This document shows positions 1-5,161 of a stretch of DNA of 6,926 nt, one piece after another; position 1 is the first letter of the stretch, and each line of letters starts with the position of its first letter. The notes under the pieces were generated by a model. It saw only the letters and a list, made by a program, of their open reading frames with translations, was not told where the DNA came from and made no database searches. A program made the translations under genes and the position numbers. Source of the stretch: Deltaproteobacteria bacterium (GTDB taxonomy: Bacteria > Desulfobacterota > Syntrophia > Syntrophales > UBA2210); the NCBI GenBank assembly GCA_030603465.1, contig JAUVXT010000136.1, forward strand, positions 1 to 6,926. The letters are read 5' to 3'.

Positions 1-30
1 CTGGTGACGATCGCCACACCGATATGCCAT
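1..30 (-). CDS. IS1182-like transposase, N-terminal fragment (runs off window)
   Basis: Reading the minus strand from the ATG at 30-28 gives ten codons, MAYRCGDRHQ, before the window ends. I associate this opening (M-x-Y-R-x-G-[DN]-R-x-Q) with IS1182-family DDE transposases. That is recall of a family pattern, not a database match. A strong ribosome binding site, AAAGGAGA (37-44 on the complement), lies 6 nt upstream, so the start is convincing. A TTGACA hexamer (113-108) could be a -35 element, but no good -10 sits at the right distance. The element's terminus probably lies between about 120 and 145, but I could not define its inverted repeat because the other end is outside the window. The start is well supported; the family call on ten residues is moderate. 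Confidence 0.55.
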   Translation of the reverse strand, partial: MAYRCGDRHQ

Positions 31-155
31 AGTGTTTCTCCTTTCGGAAAAACTCTATCATATTCCGGGGGGTTATAACAGGCTTTCTTGTGTTCTTTAT
101 ATTCTTTTGTCAAAGAACTGCTTAATTATGACACAGTCTCCGTGGTGCGGGGAGC

Positions 156-230
156 TTCAATATTGAAAACAAGCAAATTTGCCTGTTTATTGGTTCAATA
201 TCAGGATATCAGGCAAAATTGCCTGATATG
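156..230. repeat. Two tandem imperfect ~39-bp units with palindromic cores
   Basis: Unit A (156-193) and unit B (from 194) both begin TTCAATAT. Each carries a near-identical 16-bp palindromic core: CAAGCAAATTTGCCTG at 170-185 and CAGGCAAAATTGCCTG at 210-225 (14/16 identical, 40 bp apart). The second core extends to 11-bp perfect arms (ATATCAGGCAA / TTGCCTGATAT, 2-nt centre, 207-230). TTCAATATTGAA (156-167) is a further perfect 12-bp palindrome. The block ends 6 bp before the GTTAGGC cassette boundary. Possible roles are paired operators for a dimeric regulator, part of an integron attI site, or the remnant of an upstream attC cut by the IS1182-like element. The sequence does not decide between these. 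Confidence 0.7.
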
Positions 231-235
231 TAAAT

Positions 236-242
236 GTTAGGC
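236..242 (+). other. Cassette recombination site (GTTAGGC), left edge of a gene cassette
   Basis: GTTAGGC matches the attC/attI core consensus GTTRRRY, where the integron integrase cuts between G and TT. It is the exact reverse complement of GCCTAAC at 1275-1281, the R'' box of the attC that ends this cassette. That match is expected, because an excised circular cassette joins its own start to its own R'' box. No RYYYAAC partner is visible between about 50 and 235, so the element to the left is an attI or a truncated attC rather than an intact attC. Confidence 0.65.
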
Positions 243-306
243 CGAGATATCAGACAGAACCAGGCCGAGCGCCCGGTGGTGGCCAGCTACGGGGAGGACG
301 ATTCAA

Positions 307-723
307 ATGGGAATACTAGATTTCTTGTTCGGAAAGAAGGTGGAAGTCGAGTTTACAGACGACGGTAAGACTGTTAGAAGGACTGTTGCCAAAAAAGAGC
401 TTGATAACTTGGTTGATAAGGGTCTTGCCGTCTACGGCGGGGCAATAACCGCGCACGTTCTCGACCCAAACGACGGCTACTACACAGAAGAATGGGAGGT
501 CGGTGAGGATGTCGAGCCCGAAATAGTTGCGCAGTTTGCTGGCCCGGCCAGAGAGTTGTACGTGCTCGTATACTACGAGCGTGGCGAGGCCAATCACATG
601 TTCGCAAAGAAGGAGATATGGGAGAAACAACGTGACATCTTCCGCATGATCGAGGAGGGAGTTGATCAGGACGTGATTGATAGGCATATGAACGAGCTCA
701 AACGCAAGATACAGCAGAAATAG
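307..723 (+). CDS. Unrecognised 138-aa cassette protein
   Basis: The ATG is preceded by a strong ribosome binding site, GGGGAGGA (291-298), 8 nt upstream, which fixes the start and argues that the gene is expressed. The protein is small, soluble and strongly charged. It opens MGILDFLFGKKVEVEF, a short hydrophobic N-terminus followed by a lysine pair. An acidic, tyrosine-rich middle follows (about 60-95, including DPNDGYYTEEWEVGEDVEPE). The C-terminus is basic and helix-prone (about 97-138, ending LKRKIQQK). I see no signal peptide, membrane segment or catalytic motif, and I do not recognise a family. It is the first gene of the two-gene cassette. A 10-bp palindrome, GCCCCGGGGC (728-737), lies just after the stop but has no T-run. 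The gene is well supported; its function is unknown. Confidence 0.8.
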   Translation: MGILDFLFGKKVEVEFTDDGKTVRRTVAKKELDNLVDKGLAVYGGAITAHVLDPNDGYYTEEWEVGEDVEPEIVAQFAGPARELYVLVYYERGEANHMFAKKEIWEKQRDIFRMIEEGVDQDVIDRHMNELKRKIQQK

Positions 724-850
724 TCGCGCCCCGGGGCTCCTAAGAGAACCATTGCAGCTTAAGCATATGAACACACCAAGGCGGACGACTTTATTTTTCG
801 CGAAGAGTAGCTATTTGGCTTGTGATGTTCTCAGACCTCTGTCCCATATC

Positions 851-1258
851 ATGGCATGCTGGGAGCTCACTTGGGATTTTGAACGAGAGAAATATCTTGA
901 AGAAGAAGATAGCTACGCTGCTCTCCTAAACGAACTGCTGAAAGAACTGGAAGCCGTGTCGCCGCCAGCACGCTACCACGACAGCGAAGATCGTCTCGCC
1001 GAATACGTCATGGAGCACCTCAAATGGCCTATATCCAAGGTAGACGAACGTTGGGTGGGAGCGGACTATGAGTCCGTGATCGAACAGGGCGCATTCCACG
1101 ATCTCAATGAACACGATTTGACTCTGGCGGCGGCCGGACGCATCCGAGCGACCCGAGTATTGGGACAGAAACATTTCGATCATATGGAGCCATCACATAG
1201 GCGCATGTTGGCCGCCGTGCTTTCCATCATTCTATTTCGCCGGACGCCTGATCGGTAA
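851..1258 (+). CDS. Unrecognised ~135-aa cassette protein
   Basis: The open frame runs from a TTG at 752 to the stop at 1256-1258, and the start is uncertain. I favour the ATG at 851 (MACWELTWDFER). From there the protein looks natural, with acidic helical segments (about 12-32, EEEDSYAALLNELLKELEAV), a middle around AEYVMEHLKWPISKVDERW and a more hydrophobic end (LAAVLSIILFRR). The 28-33 residues upstream look less protein-like. None of the candidate starts (TTG 752, ATG 767, ATG 851) has a good Shine-Dalgarno. The histidine-bearing stretch FHDLNEHDLTLAAAGRIRA (about 94-112) followed by HFDHMEPSHRRML could be a conserved core, but I do not recognise the family. The stop lies 16 bp before the attC R'' box, the normal position for a cassette gene. 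It may be translated with the upstream gene. Confidence 0.65.
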   Translation: MACWELTWDFEREKYLEEEDSYAALLNELLKELEAVSPPARYHDSEDRLAEYVMEHLKWPISKVDERWVGADYESVIEQGAFHDLNEHDLTLAAAGRIRATRVLGQKHFDHMEPSHRRMLAAVLSIILFRRTPDR

Positions 1259-1274
1259 CACCAAGCAAGAAAGG

Positions 1275-1350
1275 GCCTAACCAAGCACTGCACAACGGAT
1301 TGGCTACAGCGCTGGCGCGCTTCCGCCAACCGGTGAGCGCTATGTTGGGC
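1275..1350 (+). other. attC: attC recombination site (59-base element)
   Basis: R'' is GCCTAAC (1275-1281) and R' is GTTGGGC (1344-1350), matching RYYYAAC and GTTRRRY. The interior folds as an attC should. 1284-1289 (AGCACT) pairs with 1336-1341 (AGCGCT) with one mismatch. G1290 is unpaired. 1291-1293 (CAC) pairs with 1333-1335 (GTG). 1296-1298 (CGG) pairs with 1330-1332 (CCG). A1299 is unpaired. 1300-1304 (TTGGC) pairs with 1325-1329 (GCCAA). The variable loop is 1305-1324. Boxes, imperfect L arms with unpaired bases and location just downstream of a stop codon together make this a confident call. Recombination would cut between G1344 and T1345, making 1345 the first base of the next cassette. 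Confidence 0.9.
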
Positions 1351-1412
1351 ATTAACAAAACCCATCAGTCGCGACATTAATGTGTTTTTTTCACTCATTC
1401 TGTAGAAGTGTT

Positions 1413-2441
1413 ATGGAACAATTACGAATGGGCACATGGCCAAAAATTGTGGATTCGTTTCCTCTAACAGTCGGTCAGGTTTGCCGACAGTACACGCTGT
1501 TACCATCCGATGCTTTGAATATCCTTTATCACTATACAACACATGCGGGATTAGAGGGAATTCTTAGGAGCGGTGGGTTCCGGGCAACATACAGAATGGG
1601 AATGAATGATCCTGGAGAATTTGTCTACGCAAGAGAGGTGTTTTGCAATGCACTGAATGAAGTCGGCAGAGGTCGTGACCTGCCAAACGTCGCCCAGAGT
1701 CTGATAAAGTGCATCCACAAGAATCTTGACAAATTTCTTGAGAATACAACTGAAATGAGTAGTGCGTATTGTGCTTGCCTCACAACCAATCCCGACCACA
1801 TAGAACAATGGAAGACCTACGCCGAACTTGGGATGGGTTTTGCAATCGGGTTCAACTTGCCTTTATTGTTGAAAATGCAGGCTCTTGCGGTTCAGCGAGG
1901 GGAACCCTTTATTTTTTGTGCTCCAGTAACCTACAACCAACGCGACCAAAATGATCTTGTGTTGCGTCTTGTGGAGGCTGGCATTTGTGATTTGCAGACT
2001 TTCGCGGCAAAGATTTCACAACAGTCTGAGCATCTTACCGCACTTCGTGACAGGGTAACACAAGAGATTGTCCTCCATTTGCTCACGCTTATCGATTTTA
2101 TAAAGGCACCTTCTTACAAAAATGAACGGGAGGTTCGGTTATTTTTGGACCCAAACGATGGCACTTTAAAGGCGACCCATATTCAGCATTATAAACGCGA
2201 CAACGACTCTATGCCTTTTGTTTTCATGGATCTTTGTAATCCCCAGACGAAAAGGCTCCCTTTGGTGGAGATCAAGGTCGGTCCAAGGGCAACATTTCCC
2301 GAGGAAAAGGCTTTTCTCGAAAACCTGCTTTATGAACTTGGCTACGGTAGCAATTACGAGGATCTGCCTAGAATTACCAAATCTGCTTTAAAAAATGGAA
2401 ACCAAAATGGGATCGAAATACCTGCCCAAACACACATATGA
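1413..2441 (+). CDS. DUF2971 family protein
   Basis: The 342-residue protein carries the usual DUF2971 landmarks in order. LYHYTTHAGLEGIL (38-51) is the N-terminal [LI]YHYT segment. MNDPGE (64-69) is the NDP-E motif. A short Cys/Ser stretch then leads to QWKTYAELGMGFAIGF (132-147), the family's QW-xY-x-GxGxAIGF block. APSYKNEREVRLFL (232-245) and EIKVGP (286-291) complete the domain. The biochemical role of DUF2971 proteins is not established; I do not assign one. I chose the ATG at 1413. The frame stays open to 1380, but residues from there (MCFFHSFCRSV) look like leader sequence. GAAG (1405-1408) is a weak binding site, and ATG 1428 is an alternative. The gene begins 62 bp after the attC, in the position and orientation of the next cassette's gene. 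No intact attC follows it. Confidence 0.85.
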   Translation: MEQLRMGTWPKIVDSFPLTVGQVCRQYTLLPSDALNILYHYTTHAGLEGILRSGGFRATYRMGMNDPGEFVYAREVFCNALNEVGRGRDLPNVAQSLIKCIHKNLDKFLENTTEMSSAYCACLTTNPDHIEQWKTYAELGMGFAIGFNLPLLLKMQALAVQRGEPFIFCAPVTYNQRDQNDLVLRLVEAGICDLQTFAAKISQQSEHLTALRDRVTQEIVLHLLTLIDFIKAPSYKNEREVRLFLDPNDGTLKATHIQHYKRDNDSMPFVFMDLCNPQTKRLPLVEIKVGPRATFPEEKAFLENLLYELGYGSNYEDLPRITKSALKNGNQNGIEIPAQTHI

Positions 2442-2476
2442 GCCGCCCCTTTGTCAATAGGCAAAAAAATCCATAT

Positions 2477-2508
2477 GAGGGGAAAAGCATTTTCCCCTCT
2501 TGTTCTTT
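2477..2508 (+). terminator. Rho-independent terminator after the DUF2971 gene
   Basis: A perfect 10-bp stem, GAGGGGAAAA (2477-2486) with TTTTCCCCTC (2490-2499), encloses a 3-nt loop and is followed by the T-rich run TTGTTCTTT (2500-2508). It lies 36 bp after the stop codon at 2441, in the right place to end that transcript. CCCCT at 2446-2450 could compete for the AGGGG arm (2478-2482), but there is no other sign of attenuation. Confidence 0.7.
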
Positions 2509-2891
2509 AACAAATTGAAGAACCTGTCTTCATTTCTGAAAGCGTGCTCGGCTTTGAAAGCCTGCTACAAACACATATTGAGGGTCACTTACACCGTTTC
2601 CGGCCGGTCTGTCATGATTGATATCGGCAGACGCCCTGGAAATTCATTGGTGACCTCATGCCGCCCTTTTCAAAGGTAATGGCTTGGTCATACTACTTCA
2701 GACCATCCAGTTAGTCACAGGATCGGGTGAGGCGCAGGTTGTTCTCAATGCTAATTATGTGTGTCATATCGCCGCGCTAATCAATCGCGCAGGTTGCCGG
2801 TATATATTTTCTTAATGATGGTTTCGTGGTCACTGCCACAATTATCGCAATTTTCATTATCATCATTGAAGATATTACTCTAATGGCCCCA
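2509..2891. other. Gene-free stretch between the terminator and the IS110 element
   Basis: I find no convincing gene, tRNA or complete attC here. Open frames are short and lack binding sites. CCGGCCGG (about 2601-2608) is a small palindrome. GTTCTTTAACAAA, starting at about 2502, resembles GTTCTTTGACAAA on the complement near 107-119, inside the leader of the IS1182-like transposase. One match of that size is too little to call an IS remnant. The stretch may be the decayed tail of a cassette or an older insertion. Confidence 0.5.
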
Positions 2892-2901
2892 GTTAGGCGT
2901 C

Positions 2902-2911
2902 TAAGCTGCGA
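2902..2911. repeat. 10-bp repeat at the 3' side of the IS110 transposase (inverted partner at 4002-4011)
   Basis: TAAGCTGCGA at 2902-2911 is the exact reverse complement of TCGCAGCTTA at 4002-4011. The two flank the transposase gene closely, 12 bp beyond the stop and 34 bp before the start. A chance 10-bp match in two ~100-bp flanks is unlikely, roughly one in a hundred. It may be a sub-terminal inverted repeat or a donor-end sequence that the leader RNA recognises. Confidence 0.6.
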
Positions 2912-2923
2912 CGATATGACGAC

Positions 2924-3967
2924 TCATGCTGCCAGAAAAAGCTCCGAATTGAATGGCTCTTTTCTTTTTAAAATAAAGTATACCGCTCTTCCGATCTTAT
3001 GGGCCAGAATGGAAAGCGCCTTTCCCTTGCCGTGTCTTTTGGCCAGTTTCTCCACATAGGCTTTACCCTTGGGATTGCATCGTAAAAAGAGGACTGCCGC
3101 TTCGGAGAAAGCCCACTTCAAATGGGCATTACCGATCTTGGCTCCGGACGTGCCATAGGATTTGCCTGCGGATTCCGCCTTGCACTTTACAAGACGGGCA
3201 TAGGAGGCAAAATCCTGCACTCTGGGAAAGCGATTGATATCATCGATTTCATAGAGAATGACCAGACTTATGATAGCGCCGATTCCGGGAAACGATTTTA
3301 AAAGCACGTAGCTGTGGTAGTCATGTATCTTGGCATGCTTTTTAATATACCATTCGATGCTGGAGAGCTTCTCGTCGTAGAAATTAATGAGTTCGACATC
3401 CAGATCCACACTCTTCTGGACACTTTGATCATCAAACCGATCTTCTACGAGGGATCTGTTGCGTTTATATCTGAGGTTTTTACCGATTTCGGGAAGATTA
3501 TACTGAGAATTTGTATTGTGTATGTGAGCGAGAAGTTCAGCACGTTTTCTCATGAGGTGATTTCGGCGTCTGAGGAGATCGCGGGTTGAACGCATGCCCC
3601 GAGGATAGACATAGGCCATGGGGAATGTTCCTCCCCGGAGAAGGGACGCTATTTTATAGGAATCGATTTTATCGTTCTTTGCCTTGCCTCCATGAATGGC
3701 TTTCATGTAGAGGGCATGTCCCAGGACAAATGGGATGTTGTTATCTTCACAGAAATCTGCTACCCAGTACCAGGCAAACATGCATTCGACGGCAATAATC
3801 AGATCATCTTGAAAGGGTTTGATGGCCGTGGCAAGTGCTTTGGGGTTAGCTTTCATGTTTTTGTGCAATACCACCTGGCCCGTGGAATCGAGGATACAAA
3901 CATACATGGTTCTGGCATGCAGGTCGATGCCACAATAATAACTATGCTGTGTTGTGTAAAATCTCAT
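2924..3967 (-). CDS. IS110-family transposase (DEDD recombinase)
   Basis: The 347-residue protein has both IS110 domains. The N-terminal RuvC-like DEDD domain shows GID at 13-15, VEC at 60-62 and KNDKID at 98-103, placing the acidic residues at D15, E61, D99 and D102. A helical linker (about 125-215) leads to the C-terminal Transposase_20 domain: LKSFPGIGAIISLVIL (223-238), then ESAGKSYGTSGAKIGNAHLKW (265-285), where S266 is the likely catalytic serine by position. These enzymes cut and rejoin DNA under guidance of an element-encoded bridge RNA. Start: ATG 3967 has AAAGGAGG (3976-3983 on the complement) 8 nt upstream. The frame stays open to 4072, but that extension is leader. The gene looks full length with all key residues, so it may be active. 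Confidence 0.93.
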   Translation of the reverse strand: MRFYTTQHSYYCGIDLHARTMYVCILDSTGQVVLHKNMKANPKALATAIKPFQDDLIIAVECMFAWYWVADFCEDNNIPFVLGHALYMKAIHGGKAKNDKIDSYKIASLLRGGTFPMAYVYPRGMRSTRDLLRRRNHLMRKRAELLAHIHNTNSQYNLPEIGKNLRYKRNRSLVEDRFDDQSVQKSVDLDVELINFYDEKLSSIEWYIKKHAKIHDYHSYVLLKSFPGIGAIISLVILYEIDDINRFPRVQDFASYARLVKCKAESAGKSYGTSGAKIGNAHLKWAFSEAAVLFLRCNPKGKAYVEKLAKRHGKGKALSILAHKIGRAVYFILKRKEPFNSELFLAA

Positions 3968-3996
3968 TGGGTCTTCCTCCTTTGTTTGGTTTGATG

Positions 3997-4165
3997 TGCC
4001 TTCGCAGCTTAAATTAATGCTGCGGCAAAGGGAAGGCTCAATGAGTATCAACGGCATTAAGGGCGACGGCAAAAATCCGCCGCCCGCTTAACGGCAACGT
4101 TAAAAGTAAACATGAATAATCAAAACCTATAAGACAGTTAAAGGATTATAAGTAGAGTATCCTTA
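3997..4165 (-). ncRNA. Candidate IS110 bridge RNA (leader of the transposase)
   Basis: On the transposase strand the ~170 nt before the gene contain four hairpins. Their arms, given in plus-strand coordinates, are: 4159-4164 with 4141-4146 (AAGGAT/ATCCTT); 4098-4103 with 4088-4093 (TTAACG/CGTTAA, 4-nt loop); 4077-4085 with 4061-4069 (8 pairs, one mismatch); and 4019-4024 with 4003-4008 (CGCAGC/GCTGCG, 10-nt AT-rich loop). IS110-group elements encode a bridge RNA of similar length in this position, with a target-binding loop first and a donor-binding loop nearest the gene. The last hairpin contains the 10-mer complementary to the element's 3' side. The first contains 7 bases identical to the right flank. 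RNA ends, promoter and loop assignments are inferred. Confidence 0.5.
4002..4011. repeat. Inverted partner of the 2902-2911 repeat, within the last leader hairpin
   Basis: TCGCAGCTTA here matches the complement of 2902-2911 over all 10 bases. It is also one arm plus part of the loop of the hairpin nearest the transposase start (CGCAGC 4003-4008 with GCTGCG 4019-4024). Its double use, as an RNA stem and as a match to the far end of the element, is what makes it notable. Confidence 0.6.
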
Positions 4166-4335
4166 ATTCTTCCTGTTAGGTATCCTGTTCTGAAAGGGTA
4201 ATCCGTAATCGAAGAAACCGGTCATCGTTATCAAAAGGGAACACAGTGGTTTTTGAGATAAAGGAATGATGCCGGAACAGTGGCGTTGTGCATGGAGTGA
4301 TTGCAAGGTTTCAATCTAAACAAGACGCCCGTTAT

Positions 4336-5019
4336 TTATAAATGGTTTTTCCATCCCATGCCTTGATCGACTTTCGTGTAGCCTTGTTCCATCTTCCGCT
4401 CGACATCCAGACGAAAATTTTCGAAGGCCTCGGGGTCCATCTCCCGAGGGACAAAGATGGGATCACCCCACTCCAGAACAATCCTGCTGAAGGGTTTGGG
4501 AATGAGGAAACGGTCCCAACTGTTGAAACGCCAGGCACGGTCCATGGAAATATAGACGGGGATAATAGGCGCCCCGGATAACTGAGCAATCTTGATCAGC
4601 CCCGCCTTTACCACACCTCTCGGTCCCTGCGGCCCATCGACGGCATGCGCGGCGACCTGATTATGTGCCAGATCGTCAACAATCGCGTTAAGCGCCTGTC
4701 TACCTCCACGGGAACTCGACCCCCGAATGGGGCGAAACCCGAGGCGCAGGGCCAATTGTGCTATCATTTCACCATCGGCGCTCCTGCTGATAATCGCGGA
4801 AGGCGCATAGACGCCGAATTTCTTCGCATAACCGATGACGCCGAAAAATCGCTGGTGCCAGAATGCGGCTACCACTTTGCCTCCGCTATTCAAGTGATCG
4901 AGAAGGACATGCTCATTGATGACGCTCAGCCGGCTCATTGATAGATATAGCCGTATGATATGATACAGCAGCGAAACAAAGAGGGGGCTGCCAAAAAGGA
5001 CGTCTCGATATTTCTTCAT
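4336..5019 (-). CDS. DUF374 family lysophospholipid acyltransferase-like protein
   Basis: The 227-residue protein matches DUF374, a branch of the PlsC/LpxL acyltransferase superfamily found mainly in Gram-negative and other didermic bacteria. A hydrophobic N-terminal segment (about 11-27) suggests inner-membrane association. The motifs are AAFWHQRFFG (51-60), ISRSADGEMIA (77-87, with the catalytic-region D82), RGSSSRGG (99-106) and VDGPQGPRGVVKAG (127-140), the family's DGP-GPR block. PIIPVYI (151-157) is a core strand. The probable role is acyl transfer to a lipid A or phospholipid precursor at the cytoplasmic face; the exact substrate is unknown. The ATG at 5019 has no strong Shine-Dalgarno, so the start is less certain than the family. 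No budA-type partner function is implied: a 142-bp gap with a hairpin separates it from budA upstream. Confidence 0.88.
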   Translation of the reverse strand: MKKYRDVLFGSPLFVSLLYHIIRLYLSMSRLSVINEHVLLDHLNSGGKVVAAFWHQRFFGVIGYAKKFGVYAPSAIISRSADGEMIAQLALRLGFRPIRGSSSRGGRQALNAIVDDLAHNQVAAHAVDGPQGPRGVVKAGLIKIAQLSGAPIIPVYISMDRAWRFNSWDRFLIPKPFSRIVLEWGDPIFVPREMDPEAFENFRLDVERKMEQGYTKVDQGMGWKNHL

Positions 5020-5122
5020 AACAAGAGATTTTTCCGACCAATGTTTTTGTCTATATAAAGCGGCAACGCGTCTTCTGCCTTACTGACTCCTTGAAGGCGG
5101 AAGGCCGGCGGCACTCTACCTT

Positions 5123-5152
5123 ACATTCCGATTTTTTTCAAAAGCGGAATGT
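5123..5152. terminator. Hairpin between budA and the DUF374 gene
   Basis: A perfect 8-bp stem, ACATTCCG (5123-5130) with CGGAATGT (5145-5152), encloses a 14-nt loop containing T7 and A4 runs that can extend the pairing. It lies 9 bp downstream of the budA stop. There is no T-run after the stem in the budA direction, so intrinsic termination is uncertain. It could instead stabilise the 3' end of the message. Confidence 0.35.
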
Positions 5153-5161
5153 CTATTTTCC

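Larger units (their letters stand above)
237..1344 (+). mobile_element. Integron gene cassette carrying two ORFs
   Basis: The unit runs from TTAGGC (237) to the G of GTTGGGC (1344). It contains two plus-strand ORFs and ends with an attC, in the standard order ORF then attC. The first six bases, with the preceding G, are the perfect complement of the R'' box GCCTAAC at 1275, as expected for the two ends of one excisable circle. I find no attC between the ORFs: the gap 724-850 lacks a GTTRRRY/RYYYAAC pair. Both genes should therefore move together. A length of about 1.1 kb with two ORFs is larger than the usual one-gene cassette. No integrase gene is present in the window. Confidence 0.65.
2892..4181 (-). 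mobile_element. IS110-family insertion sequence (boundaries inferred)
   Basis: The element consists of a transposase gene on the minus strand, a short 3' side (about 25-30 bp after the stop) and a long, structured 5' leader of about 200 bp. This matches the IS110 group, whose long end lies upstream of the recombinase, better than IS1111, whose long end lies downstream. GTTAGG occurs at both proposed ends (2892-2897 and 4175-4180). Taking one copy as the junction gives 1283 bp, a normal IS110 length. IS110 elements lack terminal inverted repeats and usually make no target duplication, so the ends rest on this short repeat and on the leader-flank matches. A few bases either way are possible. 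Confidence 0.65.

Noticed and set aside
156..230. CRISPR array
   Set aside because: There are only two imperfect units that abut without a true spacer, and there are no cas genes nearby.
316..774. Minus-strand open frame of 152 codons opposite the first cassette gene
   Set aside because: It lies antisense to 307-723, which has a strong binding site and a natural protein composition. The antisense frame has neither.
2711..2717. GTTAGTC as an attC right box
   Set aside because: It breaks GTTRRRY at the fifth base (T for R) and has no RYYYAAC partner within 150 bp upstream.
3314..3994. Several plus-strand open frames of 70-100 codons opposite the IS110 transposase
   Set aside because: They are antisense shadows of a full-length, motif-complete transposase and have no binding sites.
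4086..4181. GCTTAAC ... GTTAGGT as a second attC
   Set aside because: The boxes fit the loose consensus, but the inner arms do not pair and there is no cassette gene just upstream. The segment is better explained as IS110 leader hairpins.
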